This document shows positions 37,285-45,328 of a stretch of 64,000 nucleotides of DNA, piece after piece. The notes under the pieces were generated by a model. The model was not told the origin of the DNA and did not search any database. It saw only the letters and a list, made by a program, of their open reading frames with translations. Both the position numbers and the translations under genes were made by a program. This DNA is from Maritimibacter alkaliphilus (lineage in GTDB: Bacteria; Pseudomonadota; Alphaproteobacteria; Rhodobacterales; Rhodobacteraceae), in contig NZ_JAHVIT010000006.1 of the NCBI RefSeq assembly GCF_019801605.1, positions 108,078 through 172,077 of the forward strand. The letters are read 5' to 3'. Positions within the stretch are counted from its first letter, which is position 1; the number at the start of each line of letters is the position of its first letter.

Positions 37285-38196
37285 TCAGGTGTTGCGATCC
37301 GGATCCGCGGTCGGCCCGACGATCCCGAGGAGCCAGTCTAGGAAGGTCTGCGCCGTCCCGGCGCGTGATGTGCTGGCCGTGACGTAATAGGCCGTCCCGA
37401 GATCGACCTGCGCGTCGGGCCATTCGCGCAGCGCCCCGTCGCGGACCGCGCCATGGGCGATCGAATGCCAGCCCAGCATCACGCCGCGCCCGTCCAGAAC
37501 CGCCTGTGCCGCCTGAACGTAGTTGTTGAAGGTCTGGCCCGACAGCCGGGTCCGCGGGATGTCGCGCGCCTTCAGGTAATCCTCCCACCCGGCCCAGTGC
37601 TGGTTGTGCGGGCTGCGCACATGGATCAGCGGCGCGCGATCCAGCCCGATCCCCTGCGCCTGCAACTGGTCCAGAAGCGCCGGGGCGGCCACCGGGCAGA
37701 CCCGCTCGTCGAAGAGTTTCGTCGTGGTGCCTTCATGCCAGCTGCCGGTGCCGTAGCGGATCGCGATGTCCACGCCGGGCGACAGGTGCGGCAGGTCCGT
37801 CGAGGGGGCCTGCACGTTCACGGTGATGTCCGGATGGGAGGCATAGAAGTCGGGCAAGCGCGGCATCAGCCAGTAGGTCGCCATCCCCAGCGTGCAGGAC
37901 ACGGTGACCTGCGCCCCGTCCTGACCGCTGAGGGCGCGGATGTCCTCCAGCGCGGCGGAAATCTGGCCCAGCCCGTCGCGCACGGCACGGGCCAGCAACT
38001 CGCCGGCGTCCGTCAGTTGCGCGGGCCGGGTCGCGCGGTCGAGCAGCGCGGTACCCACATGCGCCTCGAGCGTCTTCAGGGCCTGGCTGACCGCAGGCTG
38101 CGTCACGTTCAACCGCGCGGCGGCCAGTCGCATCGACCCATGCCGGGCAATGGCCTCGAAGGTGGTGAGCAAGCGCAGCGGCGGAAAACGGTCCAA
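37285..38196 (-). CDS. LysR family transcriptional regulator (GcvA-like), TTG start
   Basis: A 303-residue regulator with the helix-turn-helix FEAIARHGSMRLAAARLNVTQPAVSQALKTLE and a GcvA-type effector domain. The reading frame starts at TTG (38194-38196) with AGGA about 10 bases upstream; no ATG or GTG gives a complete helix-turn-helix. It is divergent from the gamma-butyrobetaine hydroxylase-like gene, with a palindrome between them, so it probably regulates that gene. Confidence 0.85.
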   Translation of the reverse strand: MDRFPPLRLLTTFEAIARHGSMRLAAARLNVTQPAVSQALKTLEAHVGTALLDRATRPAQLTDAGELLARAVRDGLGQISAALEDIRALSGQDGAQVTVSCTLGMATYWLMPRLPDFYASHPDITVNVQAPSTDLPHLSPGVDIAIRYGTGSWHEGTTTKLFDERVCPVAAPALLDQLQAQGIGLDRAPLIHVRSPHNQHWAGWEDYLKARDIPRTRLSGQTFNNYVQAAQAVLDGRGVMLGWHSIAHGAVRDGALREWPDAQVDLGTAYYVTASTSRAGTAQTFLDWLLGIVGPTADPDRNT

Positions 38197-38203
38197 GATA
38201 AAT

Positions 38204-38219
38204 CCTAGGTTAACTTAGG
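38204..38219. promoter_or_regulatory. Palindrome between LysR and the dioxygenase gene
   Basis: CCTAGGTTAACTTAGG is a near-perfect palindrome (14 of 16 positions) centred on GTTAAC, in an otherwise GC-rich region. It lies 8 bases upstream of the LysR start codon and about 95 bases upstream of the dioxygenase. Its place fits an autoregulatory LysR site. Confidence 0.5.
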
Positions 38220-38311
38220 TTCAGGCTAATCCGGCTGTTTCGTCTTTGGAACCCATGAGATGCTGTTTCCAGAAAATCTCCAACTCCCCACCCAAAACAC
38301 TGAGATTGCTC

Positions 38312-39451
38312 ATGAATGTAATGTCCTCCCCCGTTGCGGCCCCGATCCTCAAGGACAAGGGCCTCGAAATCGTCCTGTCGGACGGTCAGCCGCATTACTT
38401 CAACTACTACTGGCTGCGCGACAACTGCCCGACCTCCTTCAGCAGCGCCACGCGCGAGCGCAGCTTCGATATCTTCCACCTTTCGACGCCGCCCGTCGCA
38501 GCCGCGGCAGAGGTGACCGGCGACGCGCTGGAGATTAACTGGAGCGGCGAAGACCACGTCACCCGCTTCCCGCTGGCCTGGCTCGAAACCTACGCCGCGC
38601 CCGGTCCGCGCCCGGATCCGGCGGACCTGCCCCGCGAGGCGTGGTACGGCGATCACTACCCCGACGTCCCGCGTTTCCGCCAGCCTGAGCTGGTGGCCGA
38701 CCCGGCGGTCCGGGCCAAGTGGATCGAGGCACTGCTGGTCGAAGGCTTCGCCATCGTCACCGACATGCCCGACAGCGATGCAGGCCTGACCGAAACCGCC
38801 GAGCTTCTGGGCCAGATCCGGCCGACCTTCTTCGGCGACTACTTCGACGTGAAGACCCACATCAACCCGACCAACACCGCCTACACGGCGGCGGCGCTGG
38901 AGCTGCACACGGATACCCCGGCCGAAGAGAACGCCCCCGGCGTCCAGTTCCTGCACTGCCGTGCGAACACGGTCGAGGGGGGCTACAGCCTCTATGCGGA
39001 CGGGGTGGCCGTGGCCAACGCCTTCCGCGAGCGCGATCCCGAGGGCTTCAAGCTGCTGTCCGAGACGCCGGTGCCGTTCTTCTGCGAACATGACACCTAC
39101 GACATGCGCTCGCGCCAGACGGTGATCGAACTGGACCAGCATGGCGAAGTCTCGGGGCTGACGATCAGCCAGCACATGCTGGATTTCCTCGACCTCGATC
39201 AGGCCCTGCTGGACGAGTGGTACCCGGCCTTCTGCCGCTTTGGTAAGATGCTGCAGGAAGAGAAATACATGATGACCTTCCTCATGAAGGCGGGCGAATG
39301 CATGGTCTTCGACAACCACCGCATAGTCCATGGCCGCGCCGCCTATACCGCCGAAAGCGGCGATCGCTACCTGCGGGGCACCTACGTGGACCGCGCCGAG
39401 ATGCGCTCGACCTATCGGGCTCTCGTCAGCGAAGGGCGGTTCAAGGCATGA
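38312..39451 (+). CDS. Gamma-butyrobetaine hydroxylase-family dioxygenase
   Basis: A 379-residue Fe(II)/2-oxoglutarate oxygenase. The N-terminal domain carries the WLRDNCPTS motif of the BBOX family zinc-binding region. The iron site is His199-x-Asp201 (LELHTDTP) and His340 (DNHRIVHGR). Such enzymes hydroxylate gamma-butyrobetaine to L-carnitine, and the neighbours (CaiD-like, carnitine dehydrogenase, BKACE) fit. The start at 38312 gives the usual length; longer frames to 38246 start at TTG. The 3-prime end overlaps the aldolase start as ATGA. Trimethyllysine dioxygenase is a related alternative. Confidence 0.83.
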   Translation: MNVMSSPVAAPILKDKGLEIVLSDGQPHYFNYYWLRDNCPTSFSSATRERSFDIFHLSTPPVAAAAEVTGDALEINWSGEDHVTRFPLAWLETYAAPGPRPDPADLPREAWYGDHYPDVPRFRQPELVADPAVRAKWIEALLVEGFAIVTDMPDSDAGLTETAELLGQIRPTFFGDYFDVKTHINPTNTAYTAAALELHTDTPAEENAPGVQFLHCRANTVEGGYSLYADGVAVANAFRERDPEGFKLLSETPVPFFCEHDTYDMRSRQTVIELDQHGEVSGLTISQHMLDFLDLDQALLDEWYPAFCRFGKMLQEEKYMMTFLMKAGECMVFDNHRIVHGRAAYTAESGDRYLRGTYVDRAEMRSTYRALVSEGRFKA

Positions 39452-40182
39452 ACGCCCCGACGCCGATCCCCACAACCGATCCTGCCGTGATGCGGCAGGA
39501 TCTCGCGGCGGCCTTTCGCATCTGCCACCAGTTCGGGTGGAGCGAATCCGTCGGCAATCATTTCAGCGCCGCCGTGTCCGACGACGGGGGCGAGTTCCTG
39601 CTGAACGCCTGCTGGCAGCATTTCGCGACGATCCGCCCGGAAGACCTGCTGCGGATCGACGCCCGCGATGGCCGCGTGATCGAAGGGCAGGGGGCACCGG
39701 ATGCCTCTGCCTGGTGCGTCCACGGCACGCTGCACCGCAAGACGCCCGAGGCGAAAGTCGTGCTGCATGCCCATTCGCCCTATGCCACGGCCCTGGCCTG
39801 TCTGAAGGACCCGACGATGGTCCCGATCGACAACAACACGGCGCGGTTCTACGGACGGACGGCCTATGACCTCGACTTCGGGGGCATCGCGGACGCAGAG
39901 GAAGAGGGCGAACGGCTGGCCGAAAGGCTGGGCGACAAGTCGGTGCTGGTCATGGGCAACCACGGCGTGACCGTGGTGGGCGAAACCGTGGCGGCCGCCT
40001 TCGAAGACCTCTATTTCTTCGAGAAGGCCGCGCAGACGCTGATCCTCGCGCGCTCCACCGGCGCACCGCTGGCGGTGCTGTCGGACGCGGTGGCGCAGAA
40101 CACGGCAGATGGCTGGCGCGCCTACGCCGGCATGGCAGAGCGGCATTTCGAGTTCCTGAAGGCGCAACTGCCCGCGCTCTAA
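39448..40182 (+). CDS. Class II aldolase/adducin family protein
   Basis: A 244-residue protein of the fuculose-phosphate aldolase fold. Zinc ligands appear as HAH in VVLHAHSPYATAL and the histidine in MGNHGVTVVG. It is translationally coupled (ATGA) to the dioxygenase gene, so it should act in the same pathway, yet no aldol step is expected in known carnitine breakdown. Members without a sugar-phosphate substrate are common and often uncharacterised. A second homologue lies at 51694. Confidence 0.82.
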   Translation: MNAPTPIPTTDPAVMRQDLAAAFRICHQFGWSESVGNHFSAAVSDDGGEFLLNACWQHFATIRPEDLLRIDARDGRVIEGQGAPDASAWCVHGTLHRKTPEAKVVLHAHSPYATALACLKDPTMVPIDNNTARFYGRTAYDLDFGGIADAEEEGERLAERLGDKSVLVMGNHGVTVVGETVAAAFEDLYFFEKAAQTLILARSTGAPLAVLSDAVAQNTADGWRAYAGMAERHFEFLKAQLPAL

Positions 40183-40206
40183 AGGCCTCGCGGATACTCG
40201 AACCTG

Positions 40207-40235
40207 CGCCCCCGCTGCGGTATGCAGCGGGGGCG
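40207..40235 (+). terminator. Terminator after the dioxygenase-aldolase pair
   Basis: A perfect 12-bp stem (CGCCCCCGCTGC, 40207-40218; GCAGCGGGGGCG, 40224-40235) with a 5-base loop is followed by TCTTGCGTTT. It separates the two-gene unit from the downstream LysR gene. Confidence 0.75.
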
Positions 40236-40308
40236 TCTTGCGTTTGCGTCCGGTCCTGCGGGCGCCGCCCGTGACGTCTGCCACTCGACCTGCCGCCGGA
40301 GGCCCACG

Positions 40309-41217
40309 ATGAAACGCTACCCCTCGATCCAGGCCCTGCGGGCCATCGAAAGCGTCGCGCGCAACGGCGCCCTGTGGCGGGCCGCCTCCGAGTTGAACGT
40401 GACACGCAGCGCCATCAGCCACCAGTTGCGGCTGCTGGAGAAGGACCTCGGCTTCAAGATCCTCGAGCGCAGCGGCAACCGGACCGAAATCACCCCGCGC
40501 GCCCGGGCCTACGCCGAGGACGTGCGCCGGGCGCTCAACATGATCGCCAGCTCGACCGAGCGGGTCTCGACCCACGGGCTCAGCGGGCGGCTGACCGTCA
40601 GCGCGCCGCCGGGCTTTGCTGCGGCGTGGCTGTGCCTCAACATGGCGGATTTCCTGGCCGAGAACCCGGACGTTGTCCTGAACGTCCTGAGCAGCCACAG
40701 CCTGACCGACACGAGCAATCCGGAAGCGGACACCTTCATCACCTTCGGCCACGAGGCCCGCCCGCACGTGGCCGCCGAGCCGCTGCTTTCGGTGGAATTT
40801 ACGCCACTTTGCAGCCCGGCCTACCTTGGGCGCTTCAAGAACTTCAATGACCTAAGCATCCTCAAGGGCGCGACCCTGCTGCACATGACCGATTTCGCCG
40901 ACTGGGAGAACTGGATGAAGCTCTCGGGCCTGCCGCCCGAGGATGCGCACCGGGGCATCTGTTACTCGGATATGAACATTGTTTTCACAGCAGTAATGGC
41001 AGGTGAGGGAATCGCGATCGGTGACACGGTTCTGTGGGGCCGGGAGATCAGGGCGGGTAAACTGATGCGCCCGTTCGACCGGTCGCTGCACTCGGACACC
41101 GGATATTTCCTTTGCACACCCGAAGCAAATCTCGAGAATCCGATCGTGCTTGAATTCCATAACTGGTTGAAAGCACGACTGGAAGTGAGCCGCATGCGCC
41201 GAGCCGAAAGGCCGTGA
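40309..41217 (+). CDS. LysR family transcriptional regulator (GcvA-like)
   Basis: A 302-residue regulator with the helix-turn-helix IQALRAIESVARNGALWRAASELNVTRSAISHQLRLLE and the GcvA-type effector domain. GGAGG lies 6 bases before the ATG. It is directly upstream of the ABC importer operon, with repeats in the 100-base gap that are candidate operators. It likely controls the carnitine/gamma-butyrobetaine genes (inference). Confidence 0.87.
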   Translation: MKRYPSIQALRAIESVARNGALWRAASELNVTRSAISHQLRLLEKDLGFKILERSGNRTEITPRARAYAEDVRRALNMIASSTERVSTHGLSGRLTVSAPPGFAAAWLCLNMADFLAENPDVVLNVLSSHSLTDTSNPEADTFITFGHEARPHVAAEPLLSVEFTPLCSPAYLGRFKNFNDLSILKGATLLHMTDFADWENWMKLSGLPPEDAHRGICYSDMNIVFTAVMAGEGIAIGDTVLWGREIRAGKLMRPFDRSLHSDTGYFLCTPEANLENPIVLEFHNWLKARLEVSRMRRAERP

Positions 41218-41256
41218 CAAATTTCATTTGTCGAAGGGCCGAACAAGTTTCATTTG
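41217..41256 (+). promoter_or_regulatory. Direct repeats upstream of the ABC/carnitine operon
   Basis: ACAAATTTCATTTG (41217-41230) and ACAAGTTTCATTTG (41243-41256) are 13/14 identical and start 26 bases apart. The first contains a perfect inverted repeat CAAAT-TTC-ATTTG. They lie between the LysR stop codon and the importer ATPase gene and are much more AT-rich than their surroundings. They are candidate regulator sites. Confidence 0.5.
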
Positions 41257-41320
41257 CGGTTCCTCCGACAACCTCTCTACGTTCCGGGCAATGCAGACAG
41301 GAATGAAGAAAGAGGCGCTT

Positions 41321-42355
41321 GTGTCGGACACAACGCAGATCGAAGCGCGTTCGGTCAGTAAGACATTCGGGAAGTTCCACGCCCTGCGGGATGTGTCCCT
41401 GAAGATCGCGGAGGGCGAGTTCCTCTCGCTCCTCGGACCGTCGGGCTCCGGCAAGACGACCTTCCTGACCCTTCTGGGGGGATACGAGCCGGCGACGCGC
41501 GGGCAGCTGTTCCTCGAAGGGCAGGACATGACCAACTGGCCCGCCAAGCAGCGCGGCTTCGGCATGGTCTTTCAGGGCTACGCGCTCTTTCCCCACCTCA
41601 CCGTGGCCGAGAACATCGCCTTCCCGCTGAAGGTGCAGAAGCGCGGCAAGGCCGCCATCGCGGATCGCGTGGCGCAGATGGTGGAGATGGTGGGCCTGTC
41701 GGGCCACGAGACCAAGAAACCCGGCGCCCTGTCGGGCGGTCAGCAGCAACGGGTCGCCCTGGCCCGGGCGCTGGCCTACGAGCCGAAGGTGCTGCTGCTG
41801 GATGAGCCCTTCTCGGCGCTGGACAAGAACCTGCGCGGGCAGATGCAGGAAGAGCTGCGCCGCCTGCACCGGGACCTCGGCACCACCTTCGTTTTCGTGA
41901 CCCACGATCAGGAAGAGGCCTTGGCCCTGTCCTCGCGCATCGCGATCTTCAATCATGGCGAGCTGCAGCAGGTGGGCACGCCTGACACGGTCTATGAACG
42001 CCCCGCGAACCGCTTCACCGCGGAATTCCTCGGCGACATCAACATCCTGTCGGTCGACGACAGCGCGCGCGGGATTGCCGGCACGGCGCTGGAATTGCCC
42101 GCCAACGTCCGCAGCTTCGACCACGTCGCGATCCGGCCCGAGCATATGCGCCTCGCCGACGCAGGCGATGCCATCCAGCTGCCTGCGACGGTGCGGGACC
42201 GGGTCTACCTCGGCTCCAAGTCGCGGCTCTTGCTCGAGACGCGCGCGGGCGAAGACCTGATGCTCTACCTCGACAACGGCGGCGCCCTTCAGGCGCCCGA
42301 ACCCGGCGCGGACATCCGCGTCACATGGGAGACCGGCGACAGCTTCGCCCTCTGA
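41321..42355 (+). CDS. ABC transporter ATP-binding protein, PotA type
   Basis: A 344-residue ATPase of the spermidine/putrescine (PotA) group with Walker A GPSGSGKTT, signature LSGGQQQRVALARAL, Walker B VLLLDEPFSALD and a C-terminal TOBE-like domain (from about residue 245). I choose GTG 41321 because AGAGG lies 5 bases upstream; ATG 41303 or 41291 would add 6-10 residues with poor sites. Homologues commonly begin close to this point. It is first in the importer operon; quaternary amines are the likely cargo given the downstream enzymes. Confidence 0.88.
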   Translation: MSDTTQIEARSVSKTFGKFHALRDVSLKIAEGEFLSLLGPSGSGKTTFLTLLGGYEPATRGQLFLEGQDMTNWPAKQRGFGMVFQGYALFPHLTVAENIAFPLKVQKRGKAAIADRVAQMVEMVGLSGHETKKPGALSGGQQQRVALARALAYEPKVLLLDEPFSALDKNLRGQMQEELRRLHRDLGTTFVFVTHDQEEALALSSRIAIFNHGELQQVGTPDTVYERPANRFTAEFLGDINILSVDDSARGIAGTALELPANVRSFDHVAIRPEHMRLADAGDAIQLPATVRDRVYLGSKSRLLLETRAGEDLMLYLDNGGALQAPEPGADIRVTWETGDSFAL

Positions 42356-42449
42356 CGCCTTCCAAAAACCGCAAGCCGACCAGACCCGAAGCGCGCCCGC
42401 GTTCCGGGACGGGGAGGCTTTACCCAGAACCAGAAAAACAGGTGAGACG

Positions 42450-43559
42450 ATGACCAGACGACATTTCCAGGAAGACCTCGTGGCGATCCTCAAGGAACGC
42501 GCGGCGAAGGGCCAGATTTCGCGCCGGCAGATGCTTCAGGGGCTGACCGCCCTGATGGGCACCACGGCGCTTGGCGCGGGCGCCGTGCGGGCGGAGGAAG
42601 GCCGGCTGGTCTTCGTCAACTGGGGCGGTGATGCGCTTGACGCGATGGACGAGGCCTTTGGCCAGCCCTTCACCGAAGAGAGCGGCACCCGCGTGCTCTA
42701 CGACGGCTCCGGCCCGACCGAGGGCGCGATCACCGCGCAGGTGCAGGGCGGCCGCCCGACCTGGGACATGGTGGATGCCGATCCCTTCACCTCGCAGTCG
42801 CTGGGCCGCAAGGGCATGATGGAGCCGATCGACTATGACATCGTCGATCCCGCCAAGCAGCGCGAAGGCTTCGGCTGGGAGTACTCCTCCTCCGCCTACT
42901 TCTATTCCTACGTCATCGCCTACGACGCGACCAAGTTCGACACGCCGCCGACCTCCATCGCCGACTTCTTCGACGTCGAGACATTCCCCGGCAAGCGGTC
43001 CATGTACAAATGGGGCGCGGGCATGTGGGAGGCGGCGCTGCTGGCGGATGGCGTCGCGCCCGAAGACCTCTATCCCCTCGACCTCGAGCGCGCCCATGCC
43101 AAGATCGCAAGCTTCAAGGAGCATGTCGGTGCCTTCTGGGGCGGCGGGGCCGAAAGCCAGTCGCTGCTGCTGAACGGCGACGTCACCATGGCACTGATCT
43201 GGAACACCCGTGCCAGCCTGCTGGACAAGGATACCGAGGGCGAGATCAGCTTTGTCTGGGAGGACGGTATCGTCGGCCCGGGCGGCATCGGTGTGGTCAA
43301 GGGCAACCCCGGCGGCGCCGAGGCGGCAATGAAGTACATCGCCGCCACCCAGGCGCCCGAGCGCCAGGCGCTGTTCTTCGAACTGATGGGCAACGGCCCG
43401 TCGAACCCCGAAGCCGACAGCCTGATCCCGGCCGAGCTGCGCAAGTACAACCCGATGGATCCGGAGAACCTGCCCAAGCAGCACGCGCTGGATACGGATT
43501 GGTACGAAGAGAACTACGGCGACGCGCTGGATGCGTACCTGCAGATCATCTCTGCCTGA
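42450..43559 (+). CDS. ABC transporter substrate-binding protein, PotD type
   Basis: A 369-residue solute receptor of the spermidine/putrescine family. The N-terminal region carries a twin-arginine (Tat)-type signal (ISRRQMLQGLTALMG, about residues 23-37), followed by a cleavage region near VRA-EEG, suggesting export in folded form. Mature-sequence landmarks include FVNWGGDALDAMDEAF and WDMVDADPF. It probably binds gamma-butyrobetaine, carnitine or another trimethylammonium compound (inference from context). Confidence 0.85.
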   Translation: MTRRHFQEDLVAILKERAAKGQISRRQMLQGLTALMGTTALGAGAVRAEEGRLVFVNWGGDALDAMDEAFGQPFTEESGTRVLYDGSGPTEGAITAQVQGGRPTWDMVDADPFTSQSLGRKGMMEPIDYDIVDPAKQREGFGWEYSSSAYFYSYVIAYDATKFDTPPTSIADFFDVETFPGKRSMYKWGAGMWEAALLADGVAPEDLYPLDLERAHAKIASFKEHVGAFWGGGAESQSLLLNGDVTMALIWNTRASLLDKDTEGEISFVWEDGIVGPGGIGVVKGNPGGAEAAMKYIAATQAPERQALFFELMGNGPSNPEADSLIPAELRKYNPMDPENLPKQHALDTDWYEENYGDALDAYLQIISA

Positions 43560-43581
43560 GCCTTCCCCTGACGCGGTTGCA

Positions 43582-43609
43582 CCGGGGGGCCGATACATCG
43601 GTCCCCCGG
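43582..43609 (+). other. Strong intercistronic hairpin after the receptor gene
   Basis: CCGGGGGGCCGAT (43582-43594) pairs with ATCGGTCCCCCGG (43597-43609) over 13 positions with one G-U, and only two unpaired bases lie between the arms. No T-run follows, so it is better seen as a structure that protects the receptor mRNA from 3-prime decay than as a terminator. The operon continues after it. Confidence 0.6.
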
Positions 43610-43628
43610 CGCCCAAGAAGGAGCCTTC

Positions 43629-44438
43629 ATGCGCGCCCTCCTCTGCCTGATATGTCCCCTGTTGCTGTTCCTGGGATGCAGCTACCTGCTGCCCTTCCTC
43701 GGCATCATGCAGCTCAGCTTCACCGATCCGGTGCCCGGCATCGACCAGTACCGCCACGTGCTGAGCGACCCGCTGACGCAAAGCGTCATCTGGCGCACGA
43801 TCCGCCTGTGCGTGATCGTCACCGTGGTCTCCGTGAGCTGTGCCTATGTGATCACGCTGCTCTGGGTGCGCGGCTCGCCGATGGTGCGTCTGCTGACCGA
43901 GCTCTGCATCATGATCCCGTTCTGGATTTCCGTGCTCAGCCGGGCCTTTGGCTGGCTCTCCATGCTGTCGAACCGCGGGCTGCTGAACAAGTGGCTTCAG
44001 AACCTCGGGCTGATCGACAGCGCGATCCAGATGACCCGGAACGAATTCGCCGTCGTCGTCGGCATGTCGCATTACCTCATTCCCTTCGCGGTCTTTCCGC
44101 TGGCCACGGCCATGCGCAACGTGGACGAACGCGTCCTCACGGCCGCCGACGGTATGGGTGCGTCGCGCCTGCGGGTGTTCTGGCAGGTGTTCCTGCCGAT
44201 GACCGCAAGCGGGATCATGGGGGCCACGCTGCTGGTCTTCGTCTTCTCCATCGGCTTCTACGTCACGCCGGCCCTGCTGGGCGGCGGCCAGTCGGTCCTC
44301 ATCGCCGAACTGATCTACCTTTGGATCTTCCAGATCCCGCAATGGGGTGTCGCTGCCGCCATGAGCGTCGTGCTGATGATCGCGGTCGGCGGAATCCTCT
44401 ACCTGCTCATGCGTCGCTACGGGGAGATGGCCAAATGA
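43629..44438 (+). CDS. ABC transporter permease, PotB type
   Basis: A 269-residue inner-membrane permease with six predicted membrane segments. The EAA-type coupling loop is LTAADGMGASRLRVFWQVFLPMT. It ends in an ATGA overlap with the second permease gene. Confidence 0.87.
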   Translation: MRALLCLICPLLLFLGCSYLLPFLGIMQLSFTDPVPGIDQYRHVLSDPLTQSVIWRTIRLCVIVTVVSVSCAYVITLLWVRGSPMVRLLTELCIMIPFWISVLSRAFGWLSMLSNRGLLNKWLQNLGLIDSAIQMTRNEFAVVVGMSHYLIPFAVFPLATAMRNVDERVLTAADGMGASRLRVFWQVFLPMTASGIMGATLLVFVFSIGFYVTPALLGGGQSVLIAELIYLWIFQIPQWGVAAAMSVVLMIAVGGILYLLMRRYGEMAK

Positions 44439-45247
44439 ACCGACTGCGTCCCGGCCTGTTCGCCAAGCTTCTGACCTGCGTCGTCGCGCTGTTCCTGCTG
44501 ATGCCGCTGATCGCGGTGGTGCCGGTCAGCTTCACCTCCCGGCGCTACCTGTCGCTGCCCAACGGCGACTGGTCCTGGCGTCACTACATCTCGCTCTTCG
44601 AGGACCCGGACTGGGGCACCAGCCTGCTGACCTCGATCCAGGTGGGCGTGCTGGCCAGCCTGCTGGCGGTGCTGCTGGCCTCGGCCTTCTGCATCGGGTT
44701 GTGGATGCTGCGCCCGCGCTTTGCGGGGCTGATGACCGGCTTTGTCCTGCTGCCGATGGTGGCGCCGCCCGTGGTGTCCTCGCTGACGCTCTACTTCTTC
44801 CTCAACAAGCTGGCGCAGTGGAACAACCTTGTGGCCTACGACAAGCTGGGCGGCGTGGTGCTGGCCCACATGGTGATGATCGTGCCCTACGCGGTCGTCG
44901 TTGTGATGGTCTCGCTCAGCCAGCTGGACCGCCGTATGGACCTCGCCGCGCAGTCCATGGGGGCCAGCGTGCCGACCCGGGTCTTCCAGGTGATCCTGCC
45001 CAACATCCGCTTTGGCCTGATCGGCGCGTTCTTCCTGTGCTTCCTGCTGTCGTGGGACGAGATCGGCGTGACGCTCTTCGTCACCTCCGTCGAGACGATC
45101 ACGCTGCCGCGGCGCATGTGGATGGGCCTGCGCGACAACGTCGATCCGTCGATTGCCGCCCTCTCCGTTGTCCTCATCTGCGTGGTGACACTGGCCATCG
45201 TGGCCCGTGCGGCACTGCAATTCCGCAAGGCGCGACAAACCGGCTGA
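44435..45247 (+). CDS. ABC transporter permease, PotC type
   Basis: A 270-residue permease with six predicted membrane segments and EAA loop LAAQSMGASVPTRVFQVILPNI. It overlaps the first permease as ATGA and completes the ATPase-receptor-permease-permease importer. The enzyme genes begin 81 bases later on the same strand. Confidence 0.88.
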   Translation: MNRLRPGLFAKLLTCVVALFLLMPLIAVVPVSFTSRRYLSLPNGDWSWRHYISLFEDPDWGTSLLTSIQVGVLASLLAVLLASAFCIGLWMLRPRFAGLMTGFVLLPMVAPPVVSSLTLYFFLNKLAQWNNLVAYDKLGGVVLAHMVMIVPYAVVVVMVSLSQLDRRMDLAAQSMGASVPTRVFQVILPNIRFGLIGAFFLCFLLSWDEIGVTLFVTSVETITLPRRMWMGLRDNVDPSIAALSVVLICVVTLAIVARAALQFRKARQTG

Positions 45248-45328
45248 TGGGCGGTGCCCTGCCGGGTTCCGCCGCAGCCCCCGCCTTCCAACCTACGAAA
45301 TACCGACCCAGAAAAGAGGGTGTGACCC

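Noticed and set aside
43010..44434. Long upstream extension of the second PotC-type permease frame (745 codons)
   Set aside because: It is an alternative-frame reading of the receptor and first permease genes; the ATG at 44435 overlaps the previous stop as expected.
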